Assembly (NCBI RefSeq): GCF_023284045.1
Contig: NZ_JAKIKQ010000019.1
Coordinates: 1-64,000, forward strand
Direction: 5' to 3'
DNA: 64,000 nt
From: Shewanella kaireitica
GTDB taxonomy: Bacteria > Pseudomonadota > Gammaproteobacteria > Enterobacterales > Shewanellaceae
The position numbers and the translations under genes were made by a program. Below the pieces are notes generated by a model. The model was given only the letters and a program-made list of their open reading frames with translations, was not told the origin of the DNA and ran no database searches. This document shows positions 35,579-43,300 of the stretch, piece after piece (positions within the stretch are counted from its first letter, which is position 1; the number at the start of each line of letters is the position of its first letter).

Positions 35579-36838
35579 CTAATTAGTGTTAGATGCTGAC
35601 TTATTTTGCTTAAGCGCAATACCAACAATGACAAGACCTGGCCAAAATAGGTAGGCTAAAATTTCAAGATTTTCACCAAAGGTGTACAAAAATATCTGCA
35701 AAATAATGGCAATGGCAACTGCAGATATGGCGTTGCTAAAGATATAACGCAACAGGCTGATGAGGGTGACAATCATTGCTGATGCAAGGGCTATCGCCCC
35801 CACTATGCCTTTAACAAATAGCAATCCATACCAAGTGTGGTGGGAACCAATTGGCATGTACTCGACTAAATGCGGACCTCGCTCAACAATGCCATGTCCC
35901 CAAACAACGGCTTCGTTTGCCCAGCGTTCTAGCGCAATGTTAGCCAATTCTTGTCTGACTCTGGTTGAACCCGCGCGGGCATTTTTAAAGGCATCGATAC
36001 TTTGCTCTACTTTTTCAAGCACACTATAGCCAGTTAAACCAAGTAGCAGTAAAGCTGGACTTGCAGCAAAATATAACCAGGGAGAACGGTGCCAGCGAAT
36101 GAACATAAAAAAGCCAATCAGCAGCACGTAGCAGACTAACGCCAGTCTAGATTGCGATAGCAAAATCATGCATAAACTGCCGCTAAAGCCATAAAAGCGA
36201 AATCGCTTTGACTGCTCTTGTGTGGCAAAGATAAAAAACAGATTGCCCATCATTCCCAAAGCGGGTGCCCAGGGGGTAAACAATCGCCATCTTGGTACAC
36301 CGCTACCAGGATCTAACTCATACAGGCTGACACTAAAAAACTCAGGCCCGGGTCCTCCGATAATACTTAATGGCGAGGTATACAGGGTGCTAGGGAGTTT
36401 TAATATCCAGGCCAGCACAAAAATGGGCAGTAAAATAAGCGTGTGTTTACAGACTATGCAAGCTGCACGATAGATAATTTGAGGGCGTATATTGAGTGAG
36501 CCAATTAATGGAAATATGGCGAGCAGTGCCCAGCCTTTTGCCCAGCCAATGCTTGATTTTACTAGCTTGGCTAGGCCAAGGCCTTCTGTTAAATGAGCAA
36601 CGACTAACGCGAGTAACATCAACATCATTGCCGCTATCCAAAATAGCTGAGTGTTGCTAATGACATATGTTTGTTGCTTAAGTAATAGACGCTTAATCAG
36701 TCTTAGTAGTAGGACCCAAGCAATCACTGGGGCAACCACATACATGGCACCGAGTAACCAAAATAGGTAAGTGCCAGTGATGGCGCACCAAATTAGGCGT
36801 TCGTCAGAATTTTCTGGAGCATAGGCTTGCGGATCCAT
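35579..36838 (-). CDS. O-antigen ligase/polymerase family protein (Wzy/WaaL-like)
   Basis: A 419-residue integral membrane protein with about ten to twelve hydrophobic segments. A large periplasmic loop (about residues 270-330) contains ALERWANEAVVWGHGIVERG and GSHHTWYGLLFVKG. The H-T-Y pattern in such a loop is typical of the Wzy_C family (PF04932). It could polymerise the repeat unit or ligate the finished chain; next to a Wzz-like gene, polymerase is likelier. ATG 36838 overlaps the upstream gene by 46 bases, and GGGA precedes it. Confidence 0.8.
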   Translation of the reverse strand: MDPQAYAPENSDERLIWCAITGTYLFWLLGAMYVVAPVIAWVLLLRLIKRLLLKQQTYVISNTQLFWIAAMMLMLLALVVAHLTEGLGLAKLVKSSIGWAKGWALLAIFPLIGSLNIRPQIIYRAACIVCKHTLILLPIFVLAWILKLPSTLYTSPLSIIGGPGPEFFSVSLYELDPGSGVPRWRLFTPWAPALGMMGNLFFIFATQEQSKRFRFYGFSGSLCMILLSQSRLALVCYVLLIGFFMFIRWHRSPWLYFAASPALLLLGLTGYSVLEKVEQSIDAFKNARAGSTRVRQELANIALERWANEAVVWGHGIVERGPHLVEYMPIGSHHTWYGLLFVKGIVGAIALASAMIVTLISLLRYIFSNAISAVAIAIILQIFLYTFGENLEILAYLFWPGLVIVGIALKQNKSASNTN

Positions 36839-38202
36839 AGCATTCCCATCCCTGCGATGATTGATATCGATGCGGCAAAACCGCCCACGAGCGCCAGTAA
36901 GATAGCGAGCTTATCCGTTGACTCGGCTAATGTTGGCGCAGACATTAACTGTACCAAAGGAAACGAAGAATATATATCGGCTTTACCGACATCCATTTTG
37001 GCTAATGCTGAGGTAAATACGGCTGTTGCAACTTGATGTTCTCTTTGAAGATCTTCAAGCTTGGCGGCATCGTCATTGCTGTCATATAAACGATGGTCCC
37101 AATCATGGATCTGCTGAGATAGTGAACCTATCTGGCGTTTTAATCCTTTTGCCTGTGTGTCTAATGTTAGTAGCTGCTGCATCAATTGCGCACGACCATC
37201 TAAATCATCAGCCGATAGCATTAACATTAGGCGTTTATCTGTGTAGCCCAGTAATACCATGCAACGTTTTGATATCGCGGCAAGGATCGATTTCTGTTCA
37301 TCTCTATGGGTCACCACTTGTGGATGACGCTTGCCATAACGGCTTGAATACTCGGTCAGCTTCGCAGTGACATTGGTATAACCGATAAGTAGCTGCTGAA
37401 ACAATTGGTCATTTTTGAGTGTTAGTAGTCCCGCCGCTTGTTTTGGGGTTAGTGACAGATGTATTTCGAGCATTTTCTGGCTAGCAATCACGCCCTGGTA
37501 CTCAGATTCTAAGTTGACTCGGTTGTGTCTTAAGCGCTCCATTGTGAGCGCCAGCTCTTTGAATTGATCTAAGGTCACTAAGCCATGCTCTGATTGAAAC
37601 TCCAATAACTTCTCTTGAGTCAGACTGACTTTATTGGCAAAGCTTGCCATGCCCACGCGGATAGCATCTTCGCGCTGTTGTACTTCGTCATTTCGTAGCT
37701 GCGAAAGCAGTGCTTGCAGGCTGTGGTAGTGCGCCCAGCCACGCTGCTGTGCATCTTCGGCAGTGGTTGATTTGATACTAAATTGCATTAAACCTGTTTG
37801 ATTAGGTAGCTTTAACTTTGGCTTAGTGAATTCGCTGTTCTTTATATTCATGGTTTTTGCTGCCGCATTTAATAGTGTTTTGCTGGTGGCAATCGATTTG
37901 TAATTGATTCTGGGATCGATTGCTGAACTCAAATAGGGCGAGCTCACTGAGCTATTGGCTTGGCCGACACTGTCTAAACTCACCACTGCACCTGCGCCTG
38001 CACCAGGCAAAATCAATGTCCATTGGCTAACGTAGCGGCTAGGTGTGATAAATATAAATAACAGCACTAATAGCCAAATCGATGCCAGCAGGGTAAAAGT
38101 TAGCTTTAGATAAGCACTTCTTCGCTCTTTTGCTGACATTTGGCTGCCATCGACCAATAAGCGCTTCAGCCAAAGTAGAGGTCTTAGTTGTTGATTTTTC
38201 AT
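36793..38202 (-). CDS. Polysaccharide co-polymerase / chain-length determinant (Wzz/GumC-like)
   Basis: A 469-residue inner-membrane protein with one hydrophobic segment near residues 31-52 and a second near residues 438-460. A long, helix-rich periplasmic domain lies between them, with coiled-coil-like stretches (about residues 180-400). This is the PCP topology that sets chain length together with Wzy and joins with Wza. There is no C-terminal tyrosine-kinase domain. Near residue 300, YSSRYGKRHPQVVTHRDE matches the conserved YxxxHP-type patch of GumC-like PCPs. It follows the Wza-like gene by 25 bp. Confidence 0.85.
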   Translation of the reverse strand: MKNQQLRPLLWLKRLLVDGSQMSAKERRSAYLKLTFTLLASIWLLVLLFIFITPSRYVSQWTLILPGAGAGAVVSLDSVGQANSSVSSPYLSSAIDPRINYKSIATSKTLLNAAAKTMNIKNSEFTKPKLKLPNQTGLMQFSIKSTTAEDAQQRGWAHYHSLQALLSQLRNDEVQQREDAIRVGMASFANKVSLTQEKLLEFQSEHGLVTLDQFKELALTMERLRHNRVNLESEYQGVIASQKMLEIHLSLTPKQAAGLLTLKNDQLFQQLLIGYTNVTAKLTEYSSRYGKRHPQVVTHRDEQKSILAAISKRCMVLLGYTDKRLMLMLSADDLDGRAQLMQQLLTLDTQAKGLKRQIGSLSQQIHDWDHRLYDSNDDAAKLEDLQREHQVATAVFTSALAKMDVGKADIYSSFPLVQLMSAPTLAESTDKLAILLALVGGFAASISIIAGMGMLWIRKPMLQKILTNA

Positions 38203-38227
38203 AATAGCCTCCTTTCTTTATGCGCCG

Positions 38228-39559
38228 TTAAAGCAATTCAAGTAACGTTGCAGGAACCAGTATTTCGGTGACGGTTCGAGCAATTTCACGCATATTGGTT
38301 ACACGTGAGTCATAGCAGGCTATGCCATCACCTGGCATCAAAATAGGGTTCATGCCTGTCTCCCAAGAGTTACGGATGAGCGAGTCCATCGAGCGTTCAA
38401 TCACGTCCACCTCGGCTGTTAATGGATTCTTAGTTATCAGTAGCAGATGGCGACTCGCGTTAGTTGATTGCGCGCCCCCGACGCAGTTTGCAGCAATTGC
38501 GCCATTGAGTAGACGGGTGCCATAGGGAAAGCGTGTCGCGTCAGTATCTACCGCCGATTGCGAGTTACTGCTCGCCGGTTGAGTTAGGTTGGATAAAAAC
38601 ACGCGGATCCCTGGTGCGGTTATTTGCGAGGGGCGCGCTAATGCATCGTCAAAATAGTCATGTTGCGGCACATGGATATGATCCCCAGACATCAGCGTCA
38701 TTGAAGGCACCGGGTAACCGTGGATCACACCTGATAGGTCAAGTTTGAAACTGTGTTGCTCTCGAATAACGATGATTTCACTGATATTAGCATCAGGGCG
38801 CACACCGCCTGAGGCTCTTAGAGCTGCTGCAATACTTCTTTCTGATGCCTGATCACCACTGTGATTGCCATCGTCATCGATGATCTCTGTGTCTGTTTTC
38901 TTATTGATCTGATGCTGTCCTGGCTCAAATACACCACCAGAAACGGTGACTTCAACGGGAGCCCATTTGAGTGGCGTGATGCTGAGCCGCACACTATTTT
39001 TTAGCATGAAATCTTCATCAACAAGGTGCTTGCTTATTGCGGCGGTTAGTTGCTGCACATCAAGCCCTTTAGCGTGAATAGGTTGCAGATAAGGTAGGTA
39101 GATATAACCATCATTATTGATCTCTACATTGCCACTAAACTCGTCACCATTGAGTACATTGACTTTCAATCTATCACCTACCGATAAACGAATATTTTGC
39201 GGTAAATGCAATGCCTGCTGTGCTTGAGCGGTATCCATTAACCAGGTGGTGCCCATAGGGTCATTGGCTTGCTGAGCTATATTTTTAGGTGCTCGTTCAC
39301 TGGTTTTGCTGCGCATATAAGGCGTGTCGCTAGGGTAAAAATGGCACTGAGTCATGTCATCTTCAACATTGTCACAGATATCAACCTCTTCAGGATGATG
39401 TGGCAGCACACAGCCAGATAATATCGTAGCTAGAGTGATGGCTAGCAATGTCGACAACCCTTGGCCTAATGGTGCACCTGTTGTCGATTTTGTGGCAATG
39501 TTTTGCTCTGCGCAGCTATGGATTGTGCTTGAAAATTTCATGCTGTGATTGGGGTTCAT
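38228..39559 (-). CDS. Polysaccharide export outer-membrane lipoprotein (Wza family)
   Basis: A 443-residue protein with a lipobox ILSGC (Cys50) after a hydrophobic stretch (LSTLLAITLATI). This is a lipoprotein signal with an unusually long n-region of about 35 residues. The true start may be further in, although no better-placed ATG with a ribosome site was found. The Poly_export domain begins LRLSVGDRLKVNVLNGDEFS near residue 120 and has VEINNDGYIYLPYLQPIHAK, followed by SLBB-like repeats (VTVSGGVFEPGQHQI near residue 207). It should form the export channel. It follows the STAS gene by 25 bp. Confidence 0.9.
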   Translation of the reverse strand: MNPNHSMKFSSTIHSCAEQNIATKSTTGAPLGQGLSTLLAITLATILSGCVLPHHPEEVDICDNVEDDMTQCHFYPSDTPYMRSKTSERAPKNIAQQANDPMGTTWLMDTAQAQQALHLPQNIRLSVGDRLKVNVLNGDEFSGNVEINNDGYIYLPYLQPIHAKGLDVQQLTAAISKHLVDEDFMLKNSVRLSITPLKWAPVEVTVSGGVFEPGQHQINKKTDTEIIDDDGNHSGDQASERSIAAALRASGGVRPDANISEIIVIREQHSFKLDLSGVIHGYPVPSMTLMSGDHIHVPQHDYFDDALARPSQITAPGIRVFLSNLTQPASSNSQSAVDTDATRFPYGTRLLNGAIAANCVGGAQSTNASRHLLLITKNPLTAEVDVIERSMDSLIRNSWETGMNPILMPGDGIACYDSRVTNMREIARTVTEILVPATLLELL

Positions 39560-39584
39560 AGCGTTATCCTTAATGCTCTACTTG

Positions 39585-39935
39585 TTAGCTAACAAGTTCA
39601 TTGCATATGTAGTCAATTGCCGCGGCTTCATCTTCATAAATTGCAAACACTTGATGCAGACGGGTGAGCTCGATAAGTGCACGAACGCCGGAAGTGGGTG
39701 AAAGCAATACGATTTCGCCATCGTGCTCTTCCACTTTTTTGAGCGCAGAGATCAATACTGATAATCCACTTGAATCGATATAATGAACCTGGTGTAGATC
39801 GATAACCAACTGGGTCATTCCCATATCAATTTGCTGTAAAATCGCCGCGCGTAATGTTGGCGTTTGGGTCATTACCATTTCAACTGGCAAGGTGATTTTG
39901 CATGCATTATTCTGTGCGAGTTGGGAGAATTTCAT
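39585..39935 (-). CDS. STAS-domain anti-sigma-factor antagonist (SypA/SpoIIAA-like)
   Basis: A 116-residue single STAS domain. LVIDLHQVHYIDSSGLSVLI near residue 46 is the diagnostic motif; the Ser pair in DSSGLS is where RsbW-type kinases phosphorylate such antagonists. It is the first gene of the exporter operon, directly downstream of a sigma-54 promoter, which is the place SypA has in the Vibrio fischeri syp locus. The kinase gene (40364-40756) and PP2C phosphatase gene (40803-42044) next door complete a partner-switching set. Whether the target is a sigma factor or a biosynthetic protein is not visible. Confidence 0.92.
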   Translation of the reverse strand: MKFSQLAQNNACKITLPVEMVMTQTPTLRAAILQQIDMGMTQLVIDLHQVHYIDSSGLSVLISALKKVEEHDGEIVLLSPTSGVRALIELTRLHQVFAIYEDEAAAIDYICNELVS

Positions 39936-40039
39936 GGTGAGCTCCTTAAATTGCTGTTAGACAGCTTGCTAAATAGTTTGCTAATAAGCACTGAGTCCTT
40001 TTGATTTTGCACTCGGTTTCATTAACATTACTTTAAAGG

Positions 40040-40056
40040 TTGCAACTCTAATGCCA
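40040..40056 (-). promoter_or_regulatory. Sigma-54 promoter for the STAS-wza operon
   Basis: The minus strand reads TGGCATTAGAGTTGCAA, matching the -24 (TGGCA) and -12 (TTGC) consensus with exact spacing. Transcription would start near 40028, about 93 bases before the STAS ATG at 39935. Confidence 0.8.
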
Positions 40057-40141
40057 GTTTTTAAGTTGTTGTATTTTATTGTTTTAATGTGATTTGTAGC
40101 ATAAATGGATTTGGTTGCTATCGCTGAGTTCTTAAAATGCA

Positions 40142-40167
40142 AAGCATAATGAGCAGATTGCAAATCT
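40142..40167. promoter_or_regulatory. Putative activator-binding region upstream of the STAS promoter
   Basis: The minus strand reads GCTCATTATGCTT (40154-40142), which has the spacing CA-N3-TGC seen in the other upstream elements. It overlaps a palindrome ATGCAAAGCAT (40137-40147) and is followed by another, AGATTGCAAATCT (40155-40167). The cluster lies about 85-110 bp upstream of the -24 box. Confidence 0.45.
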
Positions 40168-40235
40168 CGGAAAATCTGGAGTTCGATGGGCTAGCGGCGG
40201 ATGTGTATTTTAGTGTGCTGTAATGAGCAGGTTAA

Positions 40236-40287
40236 TACGCTGTGCTTTAGCTTTGGTGTGTTTAATTATAAGTATAAACACAGCGTA
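40236..40287. repeat. Nested inverted repeat downstream of the RsbW-like gene
   Basis: TACGCTGTG (40236-40244) is repeated inverted as CACAGCGTA (40279-40287). Inside, GTGTTTA (40258-40264) pairs with TAAACAC (40275-40281), overlapping the outer arm, so two folds exclude each other. There is no T-run on the minus side, so it is not a standard terminator. It lies in the 428-bp gap (39936-40363), which has no gene. Confidence 0.55.
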
Positions 40288-40363
40288 CTATTATCAAGTG
40301 ATTGCTTTGCAAATGTTGAATTGACCATTAGAAATTCTTGAGTTGGTTTGAATATTGAGTGCT

Positions 40364-40756
40364 TCATTGAGTTGATAAGCTCAATTGTAAATGAGTGCCT
40401 GCTACAGACTGCTGCACTCTGACATTGTCCATCCAGCTGTGCATTATCCATAAACCTCGGCCTGATTCTGTTGCCGTATTTGGGCATTGTTTTGGGGCTT
40501 GGTTATTTTGTAGTTCAGAATTATCGAGCAGATCAATCACAACCTTATCGTCGCCACTGTGGAGAATTAAAATCATCTCTTTTGAGTGACTATTGCTATG
40601 GTTAATGACATTGGCTACAGCTTCTAAAACACAAGTGACAATTTTAAATCTTTGTGAGGTGCTGATTTGGTTCTGCAGCATAAACTGATCGATTTCCAAG
40701 CACAGCGAGTGCTTGGCTAATAGTGCTTTGTTAAGGTTTATCTGTAGGCTGTTCAT
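40364..40756 (-). CDS. Anti-sigma-factor-like serine kinase (RsbW/SpoIIAB family)
   Basis: A 130-residue GHKL ATPase. VLEAVANVINHSNSH near residue 47 is the N-box that binds magnesium-ATP; VIDLLDN near residue 72 and TESGRGLWIMHSWMDNVRV near residue 96 are the G boxes. Proteins of this kind phosphorylate a STAS partner on serine, here most likely the product of 39585-39935. The gene lies 46 bp downstream of the PP2C response regulator on the same strand and probably shares its sigma-54 promoter. In Vibrio SypE the kinase and phosphatase are fused; here they are separate. Confidence 0.9.
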   Translation of the reverse strand: MNSLQINLNKALLAKHSLCLEIDQFMLQNQISTSQRFKIVTCVLEAVANVINHSNSHSKEMILILHSGDDKVVIDLLDNSELQNNQAPKQCPNTATESGRGLWIMHSWMDNVRVQQSVAGTHLQLSLSTQ

Positions 40757-40802
40757 CGTTTATTCCTTGTTGAAATCCAATTTGCGTTAGCTGAGTACTA
40801 AA

Positions 40803-42044
40803 TTAAAAGTGAGCGGTGCCTGACGTTACTGATGACTGGCTTGAAATAAGCATCAGTGAAATATCATCTTGCGCCTGTTGTTGCTGCCACAAGTCACTGC
40901 TATGACTTAAGTGATGTAGCAAGCTGTCAGGCTTAAGTTCTCTGGCATCATTGATAATTCTCAGCAGCCTCTGTTGGCCAAAGAAGCCATGCTTTGGGTG
41001 ACGACATTCATAGATCCCGTCGGAGTAAAGCAATAGATGTTCGTGTTGAGTTAATGATAATTGACTACTGCGATACTGATAATTATTGCGGATCCCTAAA
41101 GGCAGTTGCGGTGCAATATTTAGCTTATTTTCATCGGCAAAGTAAGCGTGTTGTGGACTAATCACAATTGGGGCAGGATGACCAGCATTGACCAGCTCGA
41201 CTTGACCCGTCACCGTATTGGCAATACCAATTACCATAGTGGCAAAGCGACCACTGTTTTGTGGGTCATCAAACTCGCTGTTGAGAGTATTCGCGAGGCG
41301 ACACACATCTAAGGCTTGCCAGGCGTCTCGGTTATTGGTTAAGTTTTGCGCTAAGGTAAAACTCTGCATAGAGGCTGCAGTGCCATGACCACTGACATCA
41401 AGTAGATAAAAACCAATATGCTGGTCGTCGATATTGAAGCATTGAAAAATATCGCCTGCGAGATCATGCGCTGGCTTAAACTCACATGTCACTTGCCATT
41501 GTTGATTGAGCTGACTGTTATTGGGTAAAAGTGCTTGTTGTAATTGCGCGGCTAACGCCAAATCTTGTTTAACGACACTTAAGTATTGCTGCTCTTTTAC
41601 GAGTAGTTGATTGAGTGTTTCATTTTTCTGTGCCAATTGTTGCTGCATCTCAATTATTCTCTGGCCTGCATGAACACGCGCTTTTAGCACTGCACTATTA
41701 AAAGGCTTAGCCAGATAGTCATCAGCACCGGAGTTAATCCCTTCTACTATGTGAGTATTTTCACTATTGCCTGTGAGTAGAATGATGTAAGGGCAATTGG
41801 GGAAGTGTTTAATGACTTTACAAAACTCTATGCCGCTCATACTTGGCATCATCCAATCGGTGATGACCAGATCAATCTGATGTGTCTTAAGGTATGCAAT
41901 TGCCTCGACAGCATTAGAGAAATCTACGCATTTGTGACCCATCGCTTTCATCAAAGACGCTAATAAACAGCGTTCGCTGTTGCAATCTTCGACAAGCATA
42001 ATGCTTAGTTGGTGCTCTGCTTGCCTGTTGCTAAATACCGTCAT
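40803..42044 (-). CDS. Response regulator with PP2C (SpoIIE/RsbU-type) phosphatase
   Basis: A 413-residue two-domain protein. Residues 12-130 are a receiver with LVEDCNSERC (acidic pocket), ITDWMMPSMSG (phosphoacceptor Asp63), LLTGNS and KPFNS. A coiled-coil-like linker follows (about 132-165). Residues 175-405 are a PP2C phosphatase with HDLAGDIFQCF, LLDVSGHGTAASM, LLLYSDGIYE and QAQDDISLML, all metal-binding Asp residues kept. Phosphorylation should switch its activity towards the phospho-STAS protein. A sigma-54 promoter lies directly upstream, and the hybrid-kinase operon is divergent. Confidence 0.93.
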   Translation of the reverse strand: MTVFSNRQAEHQLSIMLVEDCNSERCLLASLMKAMGHKCVDFSNAVEAIAYLKTHQIDLVITDWMMPSMSGIEFCKVIKHFPNCPYIILLTGNSENTHIVEGINSGADDYLAKPFNSAVLKARVHAGQRIIEMQQQLAQKNETLNQLLVKEQQYLSVVKQDLALAAQLQQALLPNNSQLNQQWQVTCEFKPAHDLAGDIFQCFNIDDQHIGFYLLDVSGHGTAASMQSFTLAQNLTNNRDAWQALDVCRLANTLNSEFDDPQNSGRFATMVIGIANTVTGQVELVNAGHPAPIVISPQHAYFADENKLNIAPQLPLGIRNNYQYRSSQLSLTQHEHLLLYSDGIYECRHPKHGFFGQQRLLRIINDARELKPDSLLHHLSHSSDLWQQQQAQDDISLMLISSQSSVTSGTAHF

Positions 42045-42081
42045 GAGTCAATTCGCATTTCGTTGGGTCATGTAGCTAGAC

Positions 42082-42097
42082 AGCAAACGATATGCCA
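42082..42097 (-). promoter_or_regulatory. Sigma-54 promoter for the PP2C/RsbW operon
   Basis: The minus strand reads TGGCATATCGTTTGCT: TGGCAT, five bases, then TTGC, with exact -24/-12 spacing. Transcription would start near 42071, about 27 bases before the ATG at 42044. Confidence 0.78.
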
Positions 42098-42195
42098 CAT
42101 TATTTTCCGGCAAGGTAAGTGACTGTATAAACTAAGTCTTTTAAAAATCACGTCATTTTAGGTGCGTTTTTGACTTTGTCATATTCATGAGCTAA

Positions 42196-42208
42196 TTGCA
42201 TTTTGCAA
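42196..42208. promoter_or_regulatory. TTGCA palindrome between divergent sigma-54 promoters
   Basis: TTGCATTTTGCAA is a near-perfect palindrome. It lies almost midway between the minus promoter at 42097 (about 100 bp) and the plus promoter at 42311 (about 103 bp), so one activator site could serve both. The rest of the gap 42045-42370 holds no gene. Confidence 0.55.
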
Positions 42209-42310
42209 AAAGGTTTAGCAGATTGATAAAACAGAAAGGGGTGTTGTAACTGATTGTTTTTCAGTTGGTATTCCTGCGGATTGGTTTCAGCGTGGGGATG
42301 ATTGAGTGCT

Positions 42311-42327
42311 TGGCGTATTTATTGCTT
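42311..42327 (+). promoter_or_regulatory. Sigma-54 promoter for the sensor operon
   Basis: TGGCGTATTTATTGCTT has TGGC and TTGC at exact -24/-12 spacing. Transcription would start near 42337, about 34 bases before the ATG at 42371. Confidence 0.75.
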
Positions 42328-42370
42328 TGTTCAGTAGATAATAAGTTGAGATCACGTGTAAGGGATCGAC

Positions 42371-43300
42371 ATGTATTTACTGTTAGCTGAAGTTATTAAT
42401 ATAGTGAAGTGCAGTAAAAGCGCTGTAGCTGCGAGACTGCTTTTGAGTGCAACCTTGGTATTTTCTCTGCTTGTCTGGAGCGTAAACGCCGCAGAAGATG
42501 CAGCTCAGGCTTCAGCTGAGACGCTAGTGTTTGGCGTTGTTCCACAACAGGCTGCAAGTACATTGGCAAAAGCCTGGGGCCCTTTACTCAAAGAGCTGTC
42601 GCAAAATGCAAAAGTTGATTTGCGTTTTGCAACTGCACCGGATATTCCGACTTTCGAAGCACGAGTAGCAAAAGGAGAATATGATGTTGCTTATATGAAT
42701 CCGCATCATTATGCCCAGTTTCATCAGTCACAAGGGTATCAAGCTTTAGTCAAAGAGAAAGATAAAAAGCTTAAAGGGATTATCGTGGTTGCAAAAGATG
42801 CCAGCTTTCAGAGTTTAGATGACTTAGCGGGAGAGACTATTGCCTTTCCTGCACCTGGTGCTTTTGCTGCCAGTATGATCCCTCGAGCTAGCTTAAAACA
42901 GCGAAATATTGAATTTAAGCCGCAATATGTAGGCTCACATGATTCGGTTTACCTCGCTGTTTCGCAAGGATTATTTAATGCTGGCGGCGGCGTAGGCCGA
43001 ACTTTTAACAATTTACCGATTGAGACTCAATCCAAATTAAGGATCCTTTGGACTACGCCTAAATATACTCCCCATGCAATAGCGGTACATCCTCGAGTAT
43101 CCGCTCATACTCGTAAGATTTTGATTGCTGAATTGGTGGCGCTTTCGCAATCAGAATTTGGACGTTCTCTACTTAACAACCTTGGTTTTAAGCGCTTAGA
43201 GCCTGCAGTTGACAGTGATTGGGATGATGTTAGATCGCTAGAGTTGGACCAATTGTCAGTGCCGATCATTGATGAAACTCCTTTGCAGGAGAAGCGCTAA
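42371..43300 (+). CDS. PhnD-like periplasmic substrate-binding protein
   Basis: A 309-residue exported protein: hydrophobic signal LLLSATLVFSLLVWS near residues 22-37, probable cleavage at VNA-AED. The mature part has the PhnD/type 2 periplasmic-binding pattern: LVFGVVPQQAASTLAKAWGP, GEYDVAYMNPHHYAQFH near residue 101, and LAGETIAFPAPGAFAASMIP near residue 155. No ABC permease or ATPase is nearby. Its stop overlaps the hybrid kinase ATG (TAATG), so it probably presents a ligand to that kinase rather than to a transporter. The ligand (phosphate- or phosphonate-like?) is unknown. Confidence 0.88.
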   Translation: MYLLLAEVINIVKCSKSAVAARLLLSATLVFSLLVWSVNAAEDAAQASAETLVFGVVPQQAASTLAKAWGPLLKELSQNAKVDLRFATAPDIPTFEARVAKGEYDVAYMNPHHYAQFHQSQGYQALVKEKDKKLKGIIVVAKDASFQSLDDLAGETIAFPAPGAFAASMIPRASLKQRNIEFKPQYVGSHDSVYLAVSQGLFNAGGGVGRTFNNLPIETQSKLRILWTTPKYTPHAIAVHPRVSAHTRKILIAELVALSQSEFGRSLLNNLGFKRLEPAVDSDWDDVRSLELDQLSVPIIDETPLQEKR

